A stretch of 64,000 nucleotides of DNA. It comes from Rhizopus arrhizus (taxonomy: Eukaryota; Mucoromycota; Mucoromycetes; Mucorales; Rhizopodaceae). The notes beneath the pieces were generated by a model. That model was not told the DNA's origin and made no database searches. It worked only from the letters and a program-made list of their open reading frames with translations. This document shows, one piece after another, positions 54,677 through 64,000 of the stretch. A program made the position numbers and the translations under genes. Numbering within the stretch: the first letter of the stretch is position 1; the number at the start of each line of letters is the position of its first letter. The stretch lies in contig JAKZZE010000004.1 in the NCBI GenBank assembly GCA_024220505.1, forward strand, positions 1,798,001 through 1,862,000, written 5' to 3'.

Positions 54677-56703
54677 ATGGAGACTATATCACCTACTTAT
54701 GATCATTTATATGATAAACGGAAGCATCAAGGGGACAATAACAATGATTTGATAACTCCTCCTGTATCTCCTGTGAATAGTTCCTTGGTGTCTAACCGCC
54801 AATCACTCAAGGTAACCGCTGGTCAAATTGGCTTGCCTTGGTTATCAAAAGATGCGGAAGGAGACCAACTTTGCCCTCAAGCACAAAGTAGTAGCACTCC
54901 TCCTCCTAAATTTACTGCCAAACCAAATTTATCATCCGTCATTGGTCTTCCTACAAGAAAAAGAACAAATCAAAAACATGTTTACTGTATGAAGGATGGT
55001 ATTGATCCAGTAAAGATACTATGTAGAAGACTAAAATCATGGCAGTTGTCAGTAAAGTACTTGGTAAATAAATTGTTGTATTTTATGTAAAGAGATATCA
55101 ATTCTATTTAAAATAGATGAGCTTATTCAAAAGAATCAAAAAAGTCGAAATTAAAAGTGGAAAAGGTTACAGAAAAATCGACACAAATTTTGCTATTCCG
55201 AGCAAGATACAAGATCAGTTCAAGTCCTCTAATGGAGTACAAGACGCATGGGCGGCATTTCGACAGTTTACAAGAGAAAATAGCTTGATTCACCAAGATT
55301 TTGTTGATTTTATTGAAAATGAAATGATTCCCAGTTTGAATGTGATGTTGAAGGATATTCATCATTTTATGCACTCTTTGCTTCATAACAAAGCACTTTA
55401 TACTGGAAATTTGTATAGTTATCGCAAAAAAGCGGACAAAATGATTACAAAACTAAATAATGAAATATACAAGGTTACCAGTGATCAAGAAGACTCTATC
55501 AAGAATGGCAAAGGTCTTTATGTTATCCCTAAAAGCGACCCTTTGTTAACAAAATACAGTAAGAAACAGAAAATATTTTGCATATATTAGATGCATTGAA
55601 TCTAAAAGCATTTGTTAGTGGTTATGAATACCATCGTCAATCTCTATAAGCACGAAAATAGATTACACAAAGATTTTTTAGCAGCACAAGACAACTATAG
55701 ACAATTTGAACAAGAAAAAATCATTAATGTCTATACTAAATTATTTCAAACATTTGAAAATTATCGAACAACCCATGGATTAGAGCGCTCAGAGGGTGTC
55801 TCAAAGATTGTGAACATCTTTAACAAGATCGAGTCAGATTCTGAATGGCTTGAGTTTTTACATCATCATCAAAACGAACTAGTCAAGTCTACAGCTGCAT
55901 TTAAGGATGAACATGTGCATGACTTTCCAAATGCATCGCATCCTCTCGTGCAACCTTTGATCACAGGCGACTTGAAGAGAAAGATAGGTTCATCCAAATG
56001 GCATAATGAATACTATGTGTTAAGTCCAGGTAATGAATAAAAGCTATGTAAAAGCAAAACTAATATTCTTTCTGTAGTCGGATTATTATATTGTTTCAAG
56101 TCAGAAAAAGACTTTCATCATCGACCTTATCAGCCTAATTTTAGTACATTTGTCCCTAAATCTGAGACGCTGATTAACCCAACAAATCAACTATTGGACT
56201 TTAAAGGCAAGACATTAGGTCTCCTTGGTAGAAAAAAGCATCTCGAGTTGACTGCAACAAATTCACAGGATATAGAAAGGTGGGCAGACATCATGGCTTC
56301 TATGACTATTTCTCAACCGCGTCAATCTGCAGCTGTTAATGACATAAATCATAAAGAAAATTTGGTGAATGAACCAAATATGACAGCTGCCAATGACGTA
56401 CCTGCTGCTTCTTCAAGCATGCAAGTAGAGGAGCCTGCTGTTATTCAAACAGATGGTCTTCAAGATAAAGAAATAAAACAAGAACAGGTATTAAAGCAAG
56501 AATATGACGACCAACGAATTCAGTCTTTAGAAGAAAAAGACAAAGTCAAAGAACAAGCACTGGATGACGACTCTCTAGAAGAAAGAGGTAAAGCGAAAGA
56601 AGGACCAAACTTAAACGGAGATCATACGTTAAATAGTAATCTCCCTAAAGGAATTAGTATGGAAAGACAAGAAGGTGATGTGTTTTATGATACTGTTGCA
56701 TAG
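54677..56703 (+). CDS. F-BAR and PH domain protein, Slm1/Slm2-like
   Basis: Four exons, 54677-55063, 55117-55558, 55619-56029 and 56078-56703, in phase, give 621 residues. The N-terminal 110 residues are low-complexity and Pro/Ser-rich. IDPVKILCRRLKSWQLSVKY begins an F-BAR-type helical region (RQFTRENSLIHQDFVDFIEN; VNLYKHENRLHKDFLAAQDN). A PH domain follows at about residues 390-500 (VQPLITGDLKRKIGSSKWHN; LYCFKSEKDF; LELTATNSQDIERWADIMAS). The C-terminal part is acidic and Lys/Gln-rich. In yeast, Slm1 and Slm2 bind PI(4,5)P2 at eisosomes and TORC2, and adjust sphingolipid and actin responses. Those functions are family knowledge. The acceptor at 55618 was set where frames agree. Confidence 0.82.
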
Positions 56704-57065
56704 TTATTATTTTTTTAAATTTTTATCAACTATTTTACTCATTAATAAATACCTTATAATTATCATTTGAACCTTTTGCGCTGTATTTTTATTCTATTTT
56801 ACTGGTTGGACTATTATAAAATATCAAATAAAGTTTTCTTGAATGTTTGAGTATTGTATAAGATATATAACTATTGCTGCTGAATTGTAATACGTTAAGA
56901 GTACTAATGTCAAAAAAAAAAAAAAAAAAAATTAAAAAGAAATCTTGGTTGCCAAACAAGATAAATTAATCACAAAAACCATGATAAAGTAGCTTTACAG
57001 TTGAAAATAAAGGTAACAAAGTAGAGGTAGTCTACATCTATTTACAGCAGTTTTTATTAACAAAT
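56704..57065. other. Intergenic between the F-BAR/PH gene and TSR2
   Basis: AT-rich with several AATAAA-like 3' signals for both flanking genes and an A18 run near 56913-56930. No gene. Confidence 0.4.
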
Positions 57066-57703
57066 TTATTTACGACGGACAGTTTCCCAGCCATCTTCAT
57101 CTACTAATGGTTCTTCTGGTGTTGCTTCTTCCATATCTTGATCATCTTCATCACCTTGCTCATCCTGTACGTATATATCACGTCAGTTATACATGTAGGT
57201 TTATAATATAGATATTCAATGTAACTTACATTATCATCATCTCCACTGTCGTCTTCATCATCGCTTGCTTGTTTCATACAACTGGAGGCAGCAAATTGGT
57301 TTTGCGATTTAAACTTTTCACGAAGACGTTCTACTTCTGTAAAGTCTCCTTGAACACATTGGTTGTATAAGCCAAAAAGATGCTTTGCAACATGGTAAGG
57401 TGAATCATCTTCTAGAATAACTTGAAATTCGTCCACCATGATTTGAGACAAAATTTCTTCAATTTCATCTACCTCTGTTTTTTTACCACCTAAGCATTTT
57501 GGTTATTAAAGTTTGTATTAAAAAGAACTTTTTTCTTTACGTTTGCCAAAAACGTCAACAATGACATCGATCATCCAATCTCTTTTCTCGGCCGATTCCA
57601 CTCCTCCCCAATCCTGTTCAACAGCCAACTTTAAAGCAGTCCAGGACTTTAAGATATATCCTACTCCTTCTTCAAAGGCGATCTTATTAGGATGTTCTGC
57701 CAT
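57066..57703 (-). CDS. TSR2: Pre-rRNA-processing protein TSR2
   Basis: Three exons, 57703-57541, 57489-57230 and 57164-57066, in phase, give 173 residues. The WGG domain is clear: FEEGVGYILKSWTALKLAVE followed by DWGG and KRDWMIDVIVDVFGKR, then EVDEIEEILSQIMVDEFQVI. An acidic linker (SDDEDDSGDDDN; DEQGDEDDQD) leads to the conserved tail VDEDGWETVRRK. TSR2 escorts ribosomal protein eS26 to pre-40S ribosomes. The length is near the usual 170-200 residues of fungal members. Head-to-head with the PPR gene over about 253 bases. Confidence 0.9.
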
Positions 57704-57956
57704 TTGACAAAAATGAAATAAATATTTCAATGCAGTAGCTGCTTATTTATTCGTGATGTCATTGTGGCTTATCCAGTCGTGCCACGAACCCGGTACTGCT
57801 TAAACTGACAGGTATAAAATTGATTGGAAGGGAAGCCTAGCAGAAAAAAGAGTGTGTGCGCGACAAATTTTCAGTCACTGACCTTTCTGTATCTCTTACA
57901 CTGATATAACAACAAGTTCAGCACTGAGCTCGGGGATCTATGAAAACAGTAAAGAC
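57704..57956. promoter_or_regulatory. Shared intergenic region of TSR2 and the PPR gene
   Basis: 253 bases between divergent start codons. Likely bidirectional promoter by geometry. No specific motif identified. Confidence 0.4.
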
Positions 57957-60533
57957 ATGTCACTACCGTTGAAAGAACCTTGTATACGCTCATTACGACA
58001 TGTTGGCTTGAAATCCTCACTCTTTACTACTCAATCCAAAATCGCCATTACTCAGGGCAACCATTATACAAAGCAAACACTATGCTCCAACGTGTCGAAA
58101 ACTTTTGAAGATGCATGTGTTCTTGGAATACGACCTACAAGTTCAATGTACATGAATGCAATTACTGCTTATGGACATGCCAAAAATAAAGATAAATTGA
58201 TTGCTACTTGGGAAGACTATAGACGACACTACAAATTAAAAAGTTCCTCACATCACCGTTACATTAAAGCTCTTGTAGAATGTGGAGATATATCAACAGC
58301 ATACCAGATCCTTCGAGATTTAAAAACCAAGCATTATGTCAAGCACGAGGAAATCTCTAGATGCCTTGCTGAATTTGTTTCAGCCTGTCTAGAAAGGAAT
58401 CACATGTACCTTGCTTTGAAAACAACAAGTGACTATTTAAATTTTACAGATACTTGGGACAAAGATGCACTTCAACAAGTAGCTCAATCGCTATGGGATG
58501 CCTATGCTTATCATTTACCGATCGACAAGAAAAAGATGAACAAAGCAGAGTTTGATAAGTTTGTTGCACTCTACCGAGAAAGAATGACGGTGACGCATCG
58601 AATGAAGAGCAAAGACCACTTTATGCCGTCTCATCTGTTTACCATGTTCAAACTGATCACAGTCACACATCCATGGATCCCTTCAACGCACGCTTGTAAC
58701 CTGGTACTCGATTCACAACTGATTGGCACCAATTATGGAGCGATCAAGTTTGTTTTGGCTTACATGCAAAAACACAGCATTCAACCCACCACCCATACTA
58801 TCTCTGTACTCTTAAAGGCACTCGGTTCATCGTTGCCGGGGAATGAGATTCAATCACTGTACAACAACTTGAAGAAGAATAACCGAGTGGATGTTAACAT
58901 ATACCAAGCATTTATCAAAGTATTTAGTGACAAGTCTGACACAGTGCATGCGCAAGCGGTTGCTTTAGATATGAAGAATGAAGGACTTCCGTTGGAGCAG
59001 AATACATGTATTGCCATCGTGGAGGGATTTGTGAATAAAGGGGATCTTGATCAAGCAGCCAATTGGTTAAAGCAGAATGAGGATATGGCTTTAAATAATT
59101 TAGATGCCTATGCAGTCTTGATGGAGGCGTGGATAGCTAGAGGCAAATGGGATGCATGTATGGATAGCTATGCATGGCTGGAGAGTCAATGCGCCAAGGA
59201 GATTACAACCAACAGACGTATTGTCAAGGCATTGCTCACCGCAAGATTTGCAAGTGGAAAGCATTGGAGCCACTGTGAATCACAGCTGAAGAACCTGAGC
59301 ATCACATTCACGCCAACAACTCTTTTCCGAATTCTACGAGCACTCTTAGGTATCGAGAATAATGGGCATTACCTGGTCTCTGGGAAGAGTATCGCCAAGG
59401 CACTACAAATGATGGAGAAGGAACTGGACGTTCATCTAAATTCTGAAGGTATCAGTCGCATCATCGTGGCACTTGGAAAGCGAGGCGATTATAAGCAGGG
59501 ATTTACTATATACAATTGGATTCGAGAAGATAAAAGTTGTGTACGAGCAAGATGTAGCAGCTCCAACATCTACCGTGCAGTTATGTATAGTGCACTTCTC
59601 AACAACGACTTCCGTATGCTTGAGCGAGCATGGATAGATATGCAATACAGGAAATGGTTCATTGAATGCGAAAATGGAACTAAAAGCGACAAAATTGGGC
59701 ATACACTGGCTAGATACAATGTGCTTTTGAATGGCTATGCATCCCAGTTACCAAGGCCCGATATTACCCGTCTAAAGAAAACCTACCAACGATTGCTGAA
59801 ACAGCAGCTCAGCCCGGATATCACTACTTATAATATCTTAATTAAAGCATTTGTCAATGGCAACAATATGAAAGCAGCGAATCAAGTATACCGCAACATG
59901 ATTGATTCAGGAATCAACCCAGATACCATAACAGCCAACACACTATTGAACGGCTGGATCCTTCGGAAGGAGTGGGCAGAAGTTGAAAAGTTTGTGCAAA
60001 AACTAAAGTCTACAAATGAAGGCAAACAAAACCATGGACTAGACATTGTTACCTTCAATCTTCTCGTGCAAAGCTTTTTGCAGCTTGACTCTAAATCAAT
60101 GGCCTTTTCTCGCTTATTAAAGAACCAAAGAAAATGGCGGGATGCTCTTGAATTAGAGAACTCACGTGTCAAGCTATCAAGCAATAAGATTTGGAAGATC
60201 TTTGAGACAACAACAGGTTACAGTAAAGAAACACTAGATAACTATTATAAAAACAGCAACTGTGATGATCATCCAGTAGCCAGTATGGAACAGTCTACTT
60301 TGGATTGTGATATGATGCACGACTATTTTGTGAAACTAATTGACAGTCGACAGCAGCAAGTTTTAAACTTTAAAGATACAAACGATGCATTTATTAGATT
60401 CTTTTCAAAGTCTACTGAGCCTGATCAAGTCACTTACAAACTGTTCATGAAAGCCTTTGTTAATCGTGGGGACTTTTGCTCTGCATTTAAAATTAAACAA
60501 TGGATGGATTTCCGACTGCCTTCAATGAAATAA
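57957..60533 (+). CDS. Pentatricopeptide repeat (PPR) protein, mitochondrial RNA-binding type
   Basis: A single exon of 858 residues, start MSLPLKEPCIRSLRHVGL. Repeated 35-residue motifs are visible: TSSMYMNAITAYGHAKNKDK at the N-terminal side and, near the end, LSPDITTYNILIKAFVNGNN, MKAANQVYRNMIDSGINPDT and ITANTLLNGWILRKEWAEVE, the best-conserved block. The basic, Ser/Thr-rich N-terminus (SSLFTTQSKIAI) suits a mitochondrial presequence. PPR proteins bind specific RNAs and act in mitochondrial RNA processing, stability or translation. The RNA target cannot be read here. The length, over 850 residues in one exon, contrasts with the intron-rich neighbours. Confidence 0.87.
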   Translation: MSLPLKEPCIRSLRHVGLKSSLFTTQSKIAITQGNHYTKQTLCSNVSKTFEDACVLGIRPTSSMYMNAITAYGHAKNKDKLIATWEDYRRHYKLKSSSHHRYIKALVECGDISTAYQILRDLKTKHYVKHEEISRCLAEFVSACLERNHMYLALKTTSDYLNFTDTWDKDALQQVAQSLWDAYAYHLPIDKKKMNKAEFDKFVALYRERMTVTHRMKSKDHFMPSHLFTMFKLITVTHPWIPSTHACNLVLDSQLIGTNYGAIKFVLAYMQKHSIQPTTHTISVLLKALGSSLPGNEIQSLYNNLKKNNRVDVNIYQAFIKVFSDKSDTVHAQAVALDMKNEGLPLEQNTCIAIVEGFVNKGDLDQAANWLKQNEDMALNNLDAYAVLMEAWIARGKWDACMDSYAWLESQCAKEITTNRRIVKALLTARFASGKHWSHCESQLKNLSITFTPTTLFRILRALLGIENNGHYLVSGKSIAKALQMMEKELDVHLNSEGISRIIVALGKRGDYKQGFTIYNWIREDKSCVRARCSSSNIYRAVMYSALLNNDFRMLERAWIDMQYRKWFIECENGTKSDKIGHTLARYNVLLNGYASQLPRPDITRLKKTYQRLLKQQLSPDITTYNILIKAFVNGNNMKAANQVYRNMIDSGINPDTITANTLLNGWILRKEWAEVEKFVQKLKSTNEGKQNHGLDIVTFNLLVQSFLQLDSKSMAFSRLLKNQRKWRDALELENSRVKLSSNKIWKIFETTTGYSKETLDNYYKNSNCDDHPVASMEQSTLDCDMMHDYFVKLIDSRQQQVLNFKDTNDAFIRFFSKSTEPDQVTYKLFMKAFVNRGDFCSAFKIKQWMDFRLPSMK

Positions 60534-60762
60534 ATGATAAATAAAAGACTTCGCTCTTATGCAAGAGCTAAATGTAACTATTTTTTGTGCGTGTGCTTTC
60601 AACTAACTTAACCTTTAATACAAGAATAAACTAATGCTTTGTTTTAAATGGATAAGACCTATATTGAAAATGTTACTAAAAAAGATCGTTTTTTAAAAAC
60701 CTATAATTTGATTGGCTAATTCATTTTCTTTCTTTTTTGTACATTTTTTTTAACAAATAAGG
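60534..60762. other. Short intergenic region before EAF7
   Basis: Contains the PPR 3' end and T-rich leader sequence. Nothing else seen. Confidence 0.4.
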
Positions 60763-61644
60763 ATGAGTGAAGCCATGATGGTTGATGAACAATTGCAATA
60801 TAATGAAGAAACAACAACAGATAGATTAAACGAACTTGCGTCTTCAAGCATGGAGAATACAAAAGAGTGGGATGCAAGAATGGAACTTGCGTTATTTAAC
60901 GCGATCTCACGCTGTAAACCAGTTGGTAATTGCGTTTAATTATACAAATGCTCTTCTTTAACAGGAATGTAAAATTGTAGGAATTCATAAACATTTCAGA
61001 ATTATTAGTATACAAAAACAGTTTAATCAAAACAGTCCAGTACCTTGCAGCATTGGTGAGATTTGGTCAAAATTAAACGAATTTTATGGCATGGAAGCTC
61101 TTAATGAGTTGGTACGAAAAGAAAAAAAAGAACAATTTGGTACTCAATGAAACTAAACACTAGAATCTCATATAGGCTGAAGAAGACGACGAGCAAGAAG
61201 GAGAAAATGAAGATTTAAAAGGTGAACCTTTACATGAATTCAGTTTACCATTAGAAGACTATGAACAACTAATATCAGAACACCGCCAAGATGATCATTC
61301 AGGAAGAGAAGAGTCACCCATGTCACCTTCTTTGCCACCAACCAAACGTACAAGAATAGGTAAAAGAGAAATGTCACCAACAAACTCAGCTGGTGATTCA
61401 GTCACCTCTACACCTGAACCTGAAGAAGGTAAAAGAAAGGAAAAGAACAAAACTCAAGATGTTGATGATTATACCTATTTTAGGCAAGTCTTCAAGAAGA
61501 AGAGGAACAAAAAGATCAGAAGCTACACCGGAACCACCATCCGGACGTCATTCCGCAGGAAGCAGTAGTAGCAGAAGAGCAGGAAGATCATCTAGTGCAA
61601 CAAGAGGAGCTGGAGCTAAACGTCAAGCAAGCAAACGCAAGTAA
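60763..61644 (+). CDS. EAF7: EAF7 / MRGBP-like subunit of the NuA4 histone acetyltransferase
   Basis: Four exons, 60763-60925, 60981-61111, 61176-61428 and 61484-61644, in phase, give 235 residues. The conserved CT20/EAF7 core reads EWDARMELALFNAISRCKPV, then GIHKHFRIISIQKQFNQNSP and CSIGEIWSKLNEFYGMEALN, matching the MRGBP pattern in order. An acidic stretch (AEEDDEQEGENED) and a basic, Ser/Arg-rich tail (SGRHSAGSSSSRRAGRSSSA) follow. EAF7 belongs to the TINTIN module (Eaf3, Eaf5 and Eaf7) that helps NuA4 acetylate histones on active genes. The intron 1 acceptor lies in the second of two candidate AG sites, the only one that keeps the frame. Confidence 0.88.
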
Positions 61645-62075
61645 GAAGATTTTAGTGAGAGAGGATGCAAAGATTATATAATCAAATTGAAATTTGAATG
61701 TGTATGTCACCAAATATGCATAATGTGTACTCTTCTTAATAGATAAGAAGAAATGTTGTAAAGCTATAATAAAATATGGAATATTGCGCTGTTCTTACTA
61801 GAAACAATGATCTCAAATATGAATTATCATTAGAACTGTACACTTTTTACTCTCAGCTGCGGTGTGCTTTCCGTTATCTGCAGATTTGCTATTGACAGCT
61901 TTCCTTTTATTGATTAACAACTGGTTACTCGTGGTATGTCGCAGTTTGCCACCTTCAAAAGGGGCAGACTTGACCTTGAGTAGCATGTTCCATCGCTTAA
62001 ACTCTGTTTCTTTTGGTTCACACCGCTCTCAGACGTGTGGTTCCTACTACATTTTATACATATAAAAATAGACTA
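61645..62075. other. Intergenic downstream of EAF7
   Basis: No gene recognised. A 67-codon frame at 61862-62065 has no supporting features. The MITE copy 2 follows at 62076. Confidence 0.4.
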
Positions 62076-62175
62076 CACTATTTCCAGAAATTAAAGTCGC
62101 CGTGGCTTGTCGCAATTACATATAAATTGTATTATAAAACTTTATAAAATGCGACTTTAATTTCTGGAAATAGTG
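62076..62175. mobile_element. MITE, copy 2 (100 bp)
   Basis: The 100-bp element has perfect 25-bp terminal inverted repeats (outer CACTATTTCCAGAAATT) and TA duplications at 62074-62075 and 62176-62177. It matches copy 1 at 19708-19807 at about 94 of 100 positions. It has no coding capacity. Location: about 400 bases upstream of the desaturase start, inside its likely promoter zone. Confidence 0.92.
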
Positions 62176-62177
62176 TA

Positions 62178-62577
62178 AAAGTGAGAAATTCATTTACAAA
62201 GAATGCGTCATTTAATTTAAGCATTTGTGAAATCTAAAAACAACTTTGTGTAATTTTGTTTCCTGAAGTGTGCTAATAATTTCTGAAAAAAGTGCACAAA
62301 TCACAGGTTTGAAGAAATTCTGATTCGTTAGAAACCAACATTTGGGGCTGGCCCTTCCTTTGATAGATAATTAAACTGCAGCTCATGATTTAATTCGCTT
62401 TAGTTTAAAAATTTTTTTCATTGGTCAAAGCTGACAACCTATCTCCTTATTGTCCTGGTTGTTGAATATCAACCAAACAAAAAAAAAAAATGCATATAAA
62501 ACTAGAAATCGACTAAAATCCTTTTCTTTCTTCCTTTCTTTATTTCTTCTCCTCTTTCCTTTCAAGTACAGTAGATA
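62178..62577. promoter_or_regulatory. Desaturase promoter region
   Basis: Contains an ATTGG (inverted CCAAT) motif near 62420 (TTCATTGGTCAAAG), a TATA-like GCATATAAAAC near 62490 and a pyrimidine-rich tract (62520-62565) before the start codon at 62578. Functional roles inferred. Confidence 0.4.
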
Positions 62578-63856
62578 ATGGCAACTAAGAGAAATATCAG
62601 TACAAATGGCTCAACAGACAAGCCTGTCATTGATGAAGCAGTAGCAAGGAACTGGGAGATTCCTGATTTTACTATCAAAGAAATCCGTGATGCTATTCCT
62701 TCTCATTGTTTTCGTCGAGACACATTTAGATCATTTACCTATGTCATTCATGATTTTGCCATTATCGCTGTATTAGGCTATTTAGCCACTTTTATCGATC
62801 AATTACATTCCCCTACCCTTCGTTTGCTTTTATGGTCTTTGTATTGGACTGCTCAAGGTATCGTTGGTACTGGTGTTTGGGTTATTGGTCATGAATGCGG
62901 TCATCAAGCATTCAGTCCATCCAAGGTAATAATTTTAAACAATTATTCATTCATTATTATTAACTCTGTTGATAGACTATTAATAATACTGTTGGCTTCG
63001 TGCTTCACACACTCTTATTAGTGCCTTATCATTCTTGGAGATTCTCTCATTCTAGACATCATAAAGCTACTGGTCACATGTCAAAAGATCAGGTAAAGCA
63101 CAATTTCATATATTTACATATAGGTTCTCAACTAACGCATTCTCCAAAAAGGTCTTCCTTCCCAAGACCCGTGCAAAGCTTGGATTACCTTCTCGTGATA
63201 ATGACCCTCAACCCGACGGTCCCCATGATGCCATTGACGAAACTCCAGTTATTGTTCTTTATCGTATGTTTCTCATGTTTGTCTTTGGTTGGCCATTATA
63301 TATCTTCACTAACGTCACTGGTCAAAATTATCCTGGTTGGGCCTCTCATTTTAACCCATCATGTGATATTTATGAAGAAAGTCAGTATTGGGATGTCGTG
63401 AGTTCTTCTATTGGTGTCGTTGGCATGATAGGTCTTTTGGGTTACTGTGGACAGATCTTTGGTTCGTTAAATATGATCAAGTTCTATGTCATTCCTTATC
63501 TGTGCGTTAACTTTTGGCTCGTCTTGATCACTTATTTGCAACACACTGACCCTAAATTACCTCACTACCGTGAAAACGTTTGGAATTTCCAACGTGGTGC
63601 TGCCCTTACAGTCGATCGTTCTTACGGTACCATTATCGACTACTTTCACCACCATATTTCTGATACACATGTTGCTCATCACTTCTTTTCTACCATGCCT
63701 CACTATCACGCTGAAGAAGCGACTGTTCATATCAAAAAAGCCCTTGGTAAGCATTACCACTGTGATAACACGCCTATTCCTATTGCTCTTTGGAAAGTTT
63801 GGAAGAATTGTAGATTTGTTGAAGATGAAGGAGATGTTATATTTTACAAGCGATAA
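62578..63856 (+). CDS. Delta-12 fatty acid desaturase
   Basis: Three exons, 62578-62925, 62976-63092 and 63152-63856, in phase, give 389 residues. The three iron-binding histidine boxes are present: HECGHQ (residue about 104), HSRHH (about 139) and HVAHHFF (about 325). Hydrophobic helices lie between. The wording around the boxes ([48 protein letters not shown]) fits the microsomal omega-6 (Delta-12) family that turns oleate into linoleate in the ER. An omega-3 desaturase is less likely but cannot be excluded by motif reading alone. The start is the first in-frame ATG ([12 protein letters not shown]). Confidence 0.95.
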
Positions 63857-63959
63857 AAACCGCATTTTTTTCATTTCATCTTTTTTAATAAAAATTCATA
63901 CATACAAATAGCACATAAATAGAAAGCTCCGCTATTATTTTTGTCTTTTTTTTTTAAAC

Positions 63960-64000
63960 ATGAGTATTCCCGAAAGTATAAAGATTGGCACTCGTATTCA
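63960..64000 (+). CDS. Start of a gene, cut by window end
   Basis: ATG at 63960 begins MSIPESIKIGTRI after a T-rich leader typical of starts in this window. Only 13 complete codons are present, so no family can be assigned. Confidence 0.4.
   Translation, partial: MSIPESIKIGTRI

Noticed and set aside
61862..62065. 67-codon plus-strand frame downstream of EAF7
   Set aside because: No homology-like motif, no splice partner, and it ends against the MITE.

Overview
The window is AT-rich eukaryotic DNA from what looks like a filamentous fungus of the Mucoromycota, most likely Mucorales. The genes are split by many short GT-AG introns, usually about 45-90 bases. Long A and T homopolymers lie between genes. 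The gene set (a BRCA2/Brh2 orthologue, a Slm-like F-BAR/PH protein, a Delta-12 desaturase, a claudin-like four-helix protein) fits an early-diverging fungus. Genus-level assignment is not possible from the sequence alone. All exon coordinates below were worked out by hand from reading frames and splice consensus.

Left end, 1-5.1 kb: five minus-strand genes in a row. They encode a secreted protein cut by the window edge, a cysteine-rich secreted protein, a coiled-coil protein, a membrane-anchored cytochrome-b5-like (MAPR) protein and a claudin/SUR7-like membrane protein. From 5.1 to 8.4 kb there is only decayed coding sequence. From 8.4 to 13.0 kb lies a 5'-truncated LINE (element A) with an intact ORF2, a poly(A) tail and a 12-bp target-site duplication. 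It is followed by a Tc1/mariner transposase relic at 13.7-14.2 kb.

Middle, 14.6-37 kb: an unknown two-exon gene, a cytochrome P450 and an NCS-1 calcium sensor lie at 14.6-21 kb. From 21.4 to 32.4 kb is a graveyard of repeats. It holds decayed copies of what looks like a repeated uncharacterised protein family, a 3' LINE fragment, an interspersed SAM methyltransferase gene, and a badly decayed inverted LINE copy carrying an 81-base T run. A SAP-domain protein gene (32.8-34.5 kb) and another decayed stretch follow.

Right half, 37-64 kb: BRCA2 (seven exons) and a small heat-shock protein come first, then a repeat block. The repeat block holds an unknown gene relic, a Tc1 relic and a full-length LINE (element B, 43.0-47.9 kb) with both ORFs open and a 13-bp target-site duplication. 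After it come a dense run of housekeeping genes: catalase, an Old Yellow Enzyme, a TCAIM/DUF4460 mitochondrial protein, an acidic protein, a Slm-like F-BAR/PH protein, TSR2, a PPR protein, EAF7 of NuA4 and a Delta-12 desaturase. The start of one more gene is cut by the window end. Two pairs (DUF4460/acidic protein and TSR2/PPR) are head-to-head and share short intergenic regions.

Two matching 100-bp miniature inverted-repeat elements (19.7 and 62.1 kb) with TA duplications tie the repeat content to a Tc1/mariner-like transposase. The two LINEs differ strongly in ORF2 but share a recognisable ORF1 domain. The host genes look individually regulated, as is usual in fungi. No operon or dedicated gene cluster is evident.
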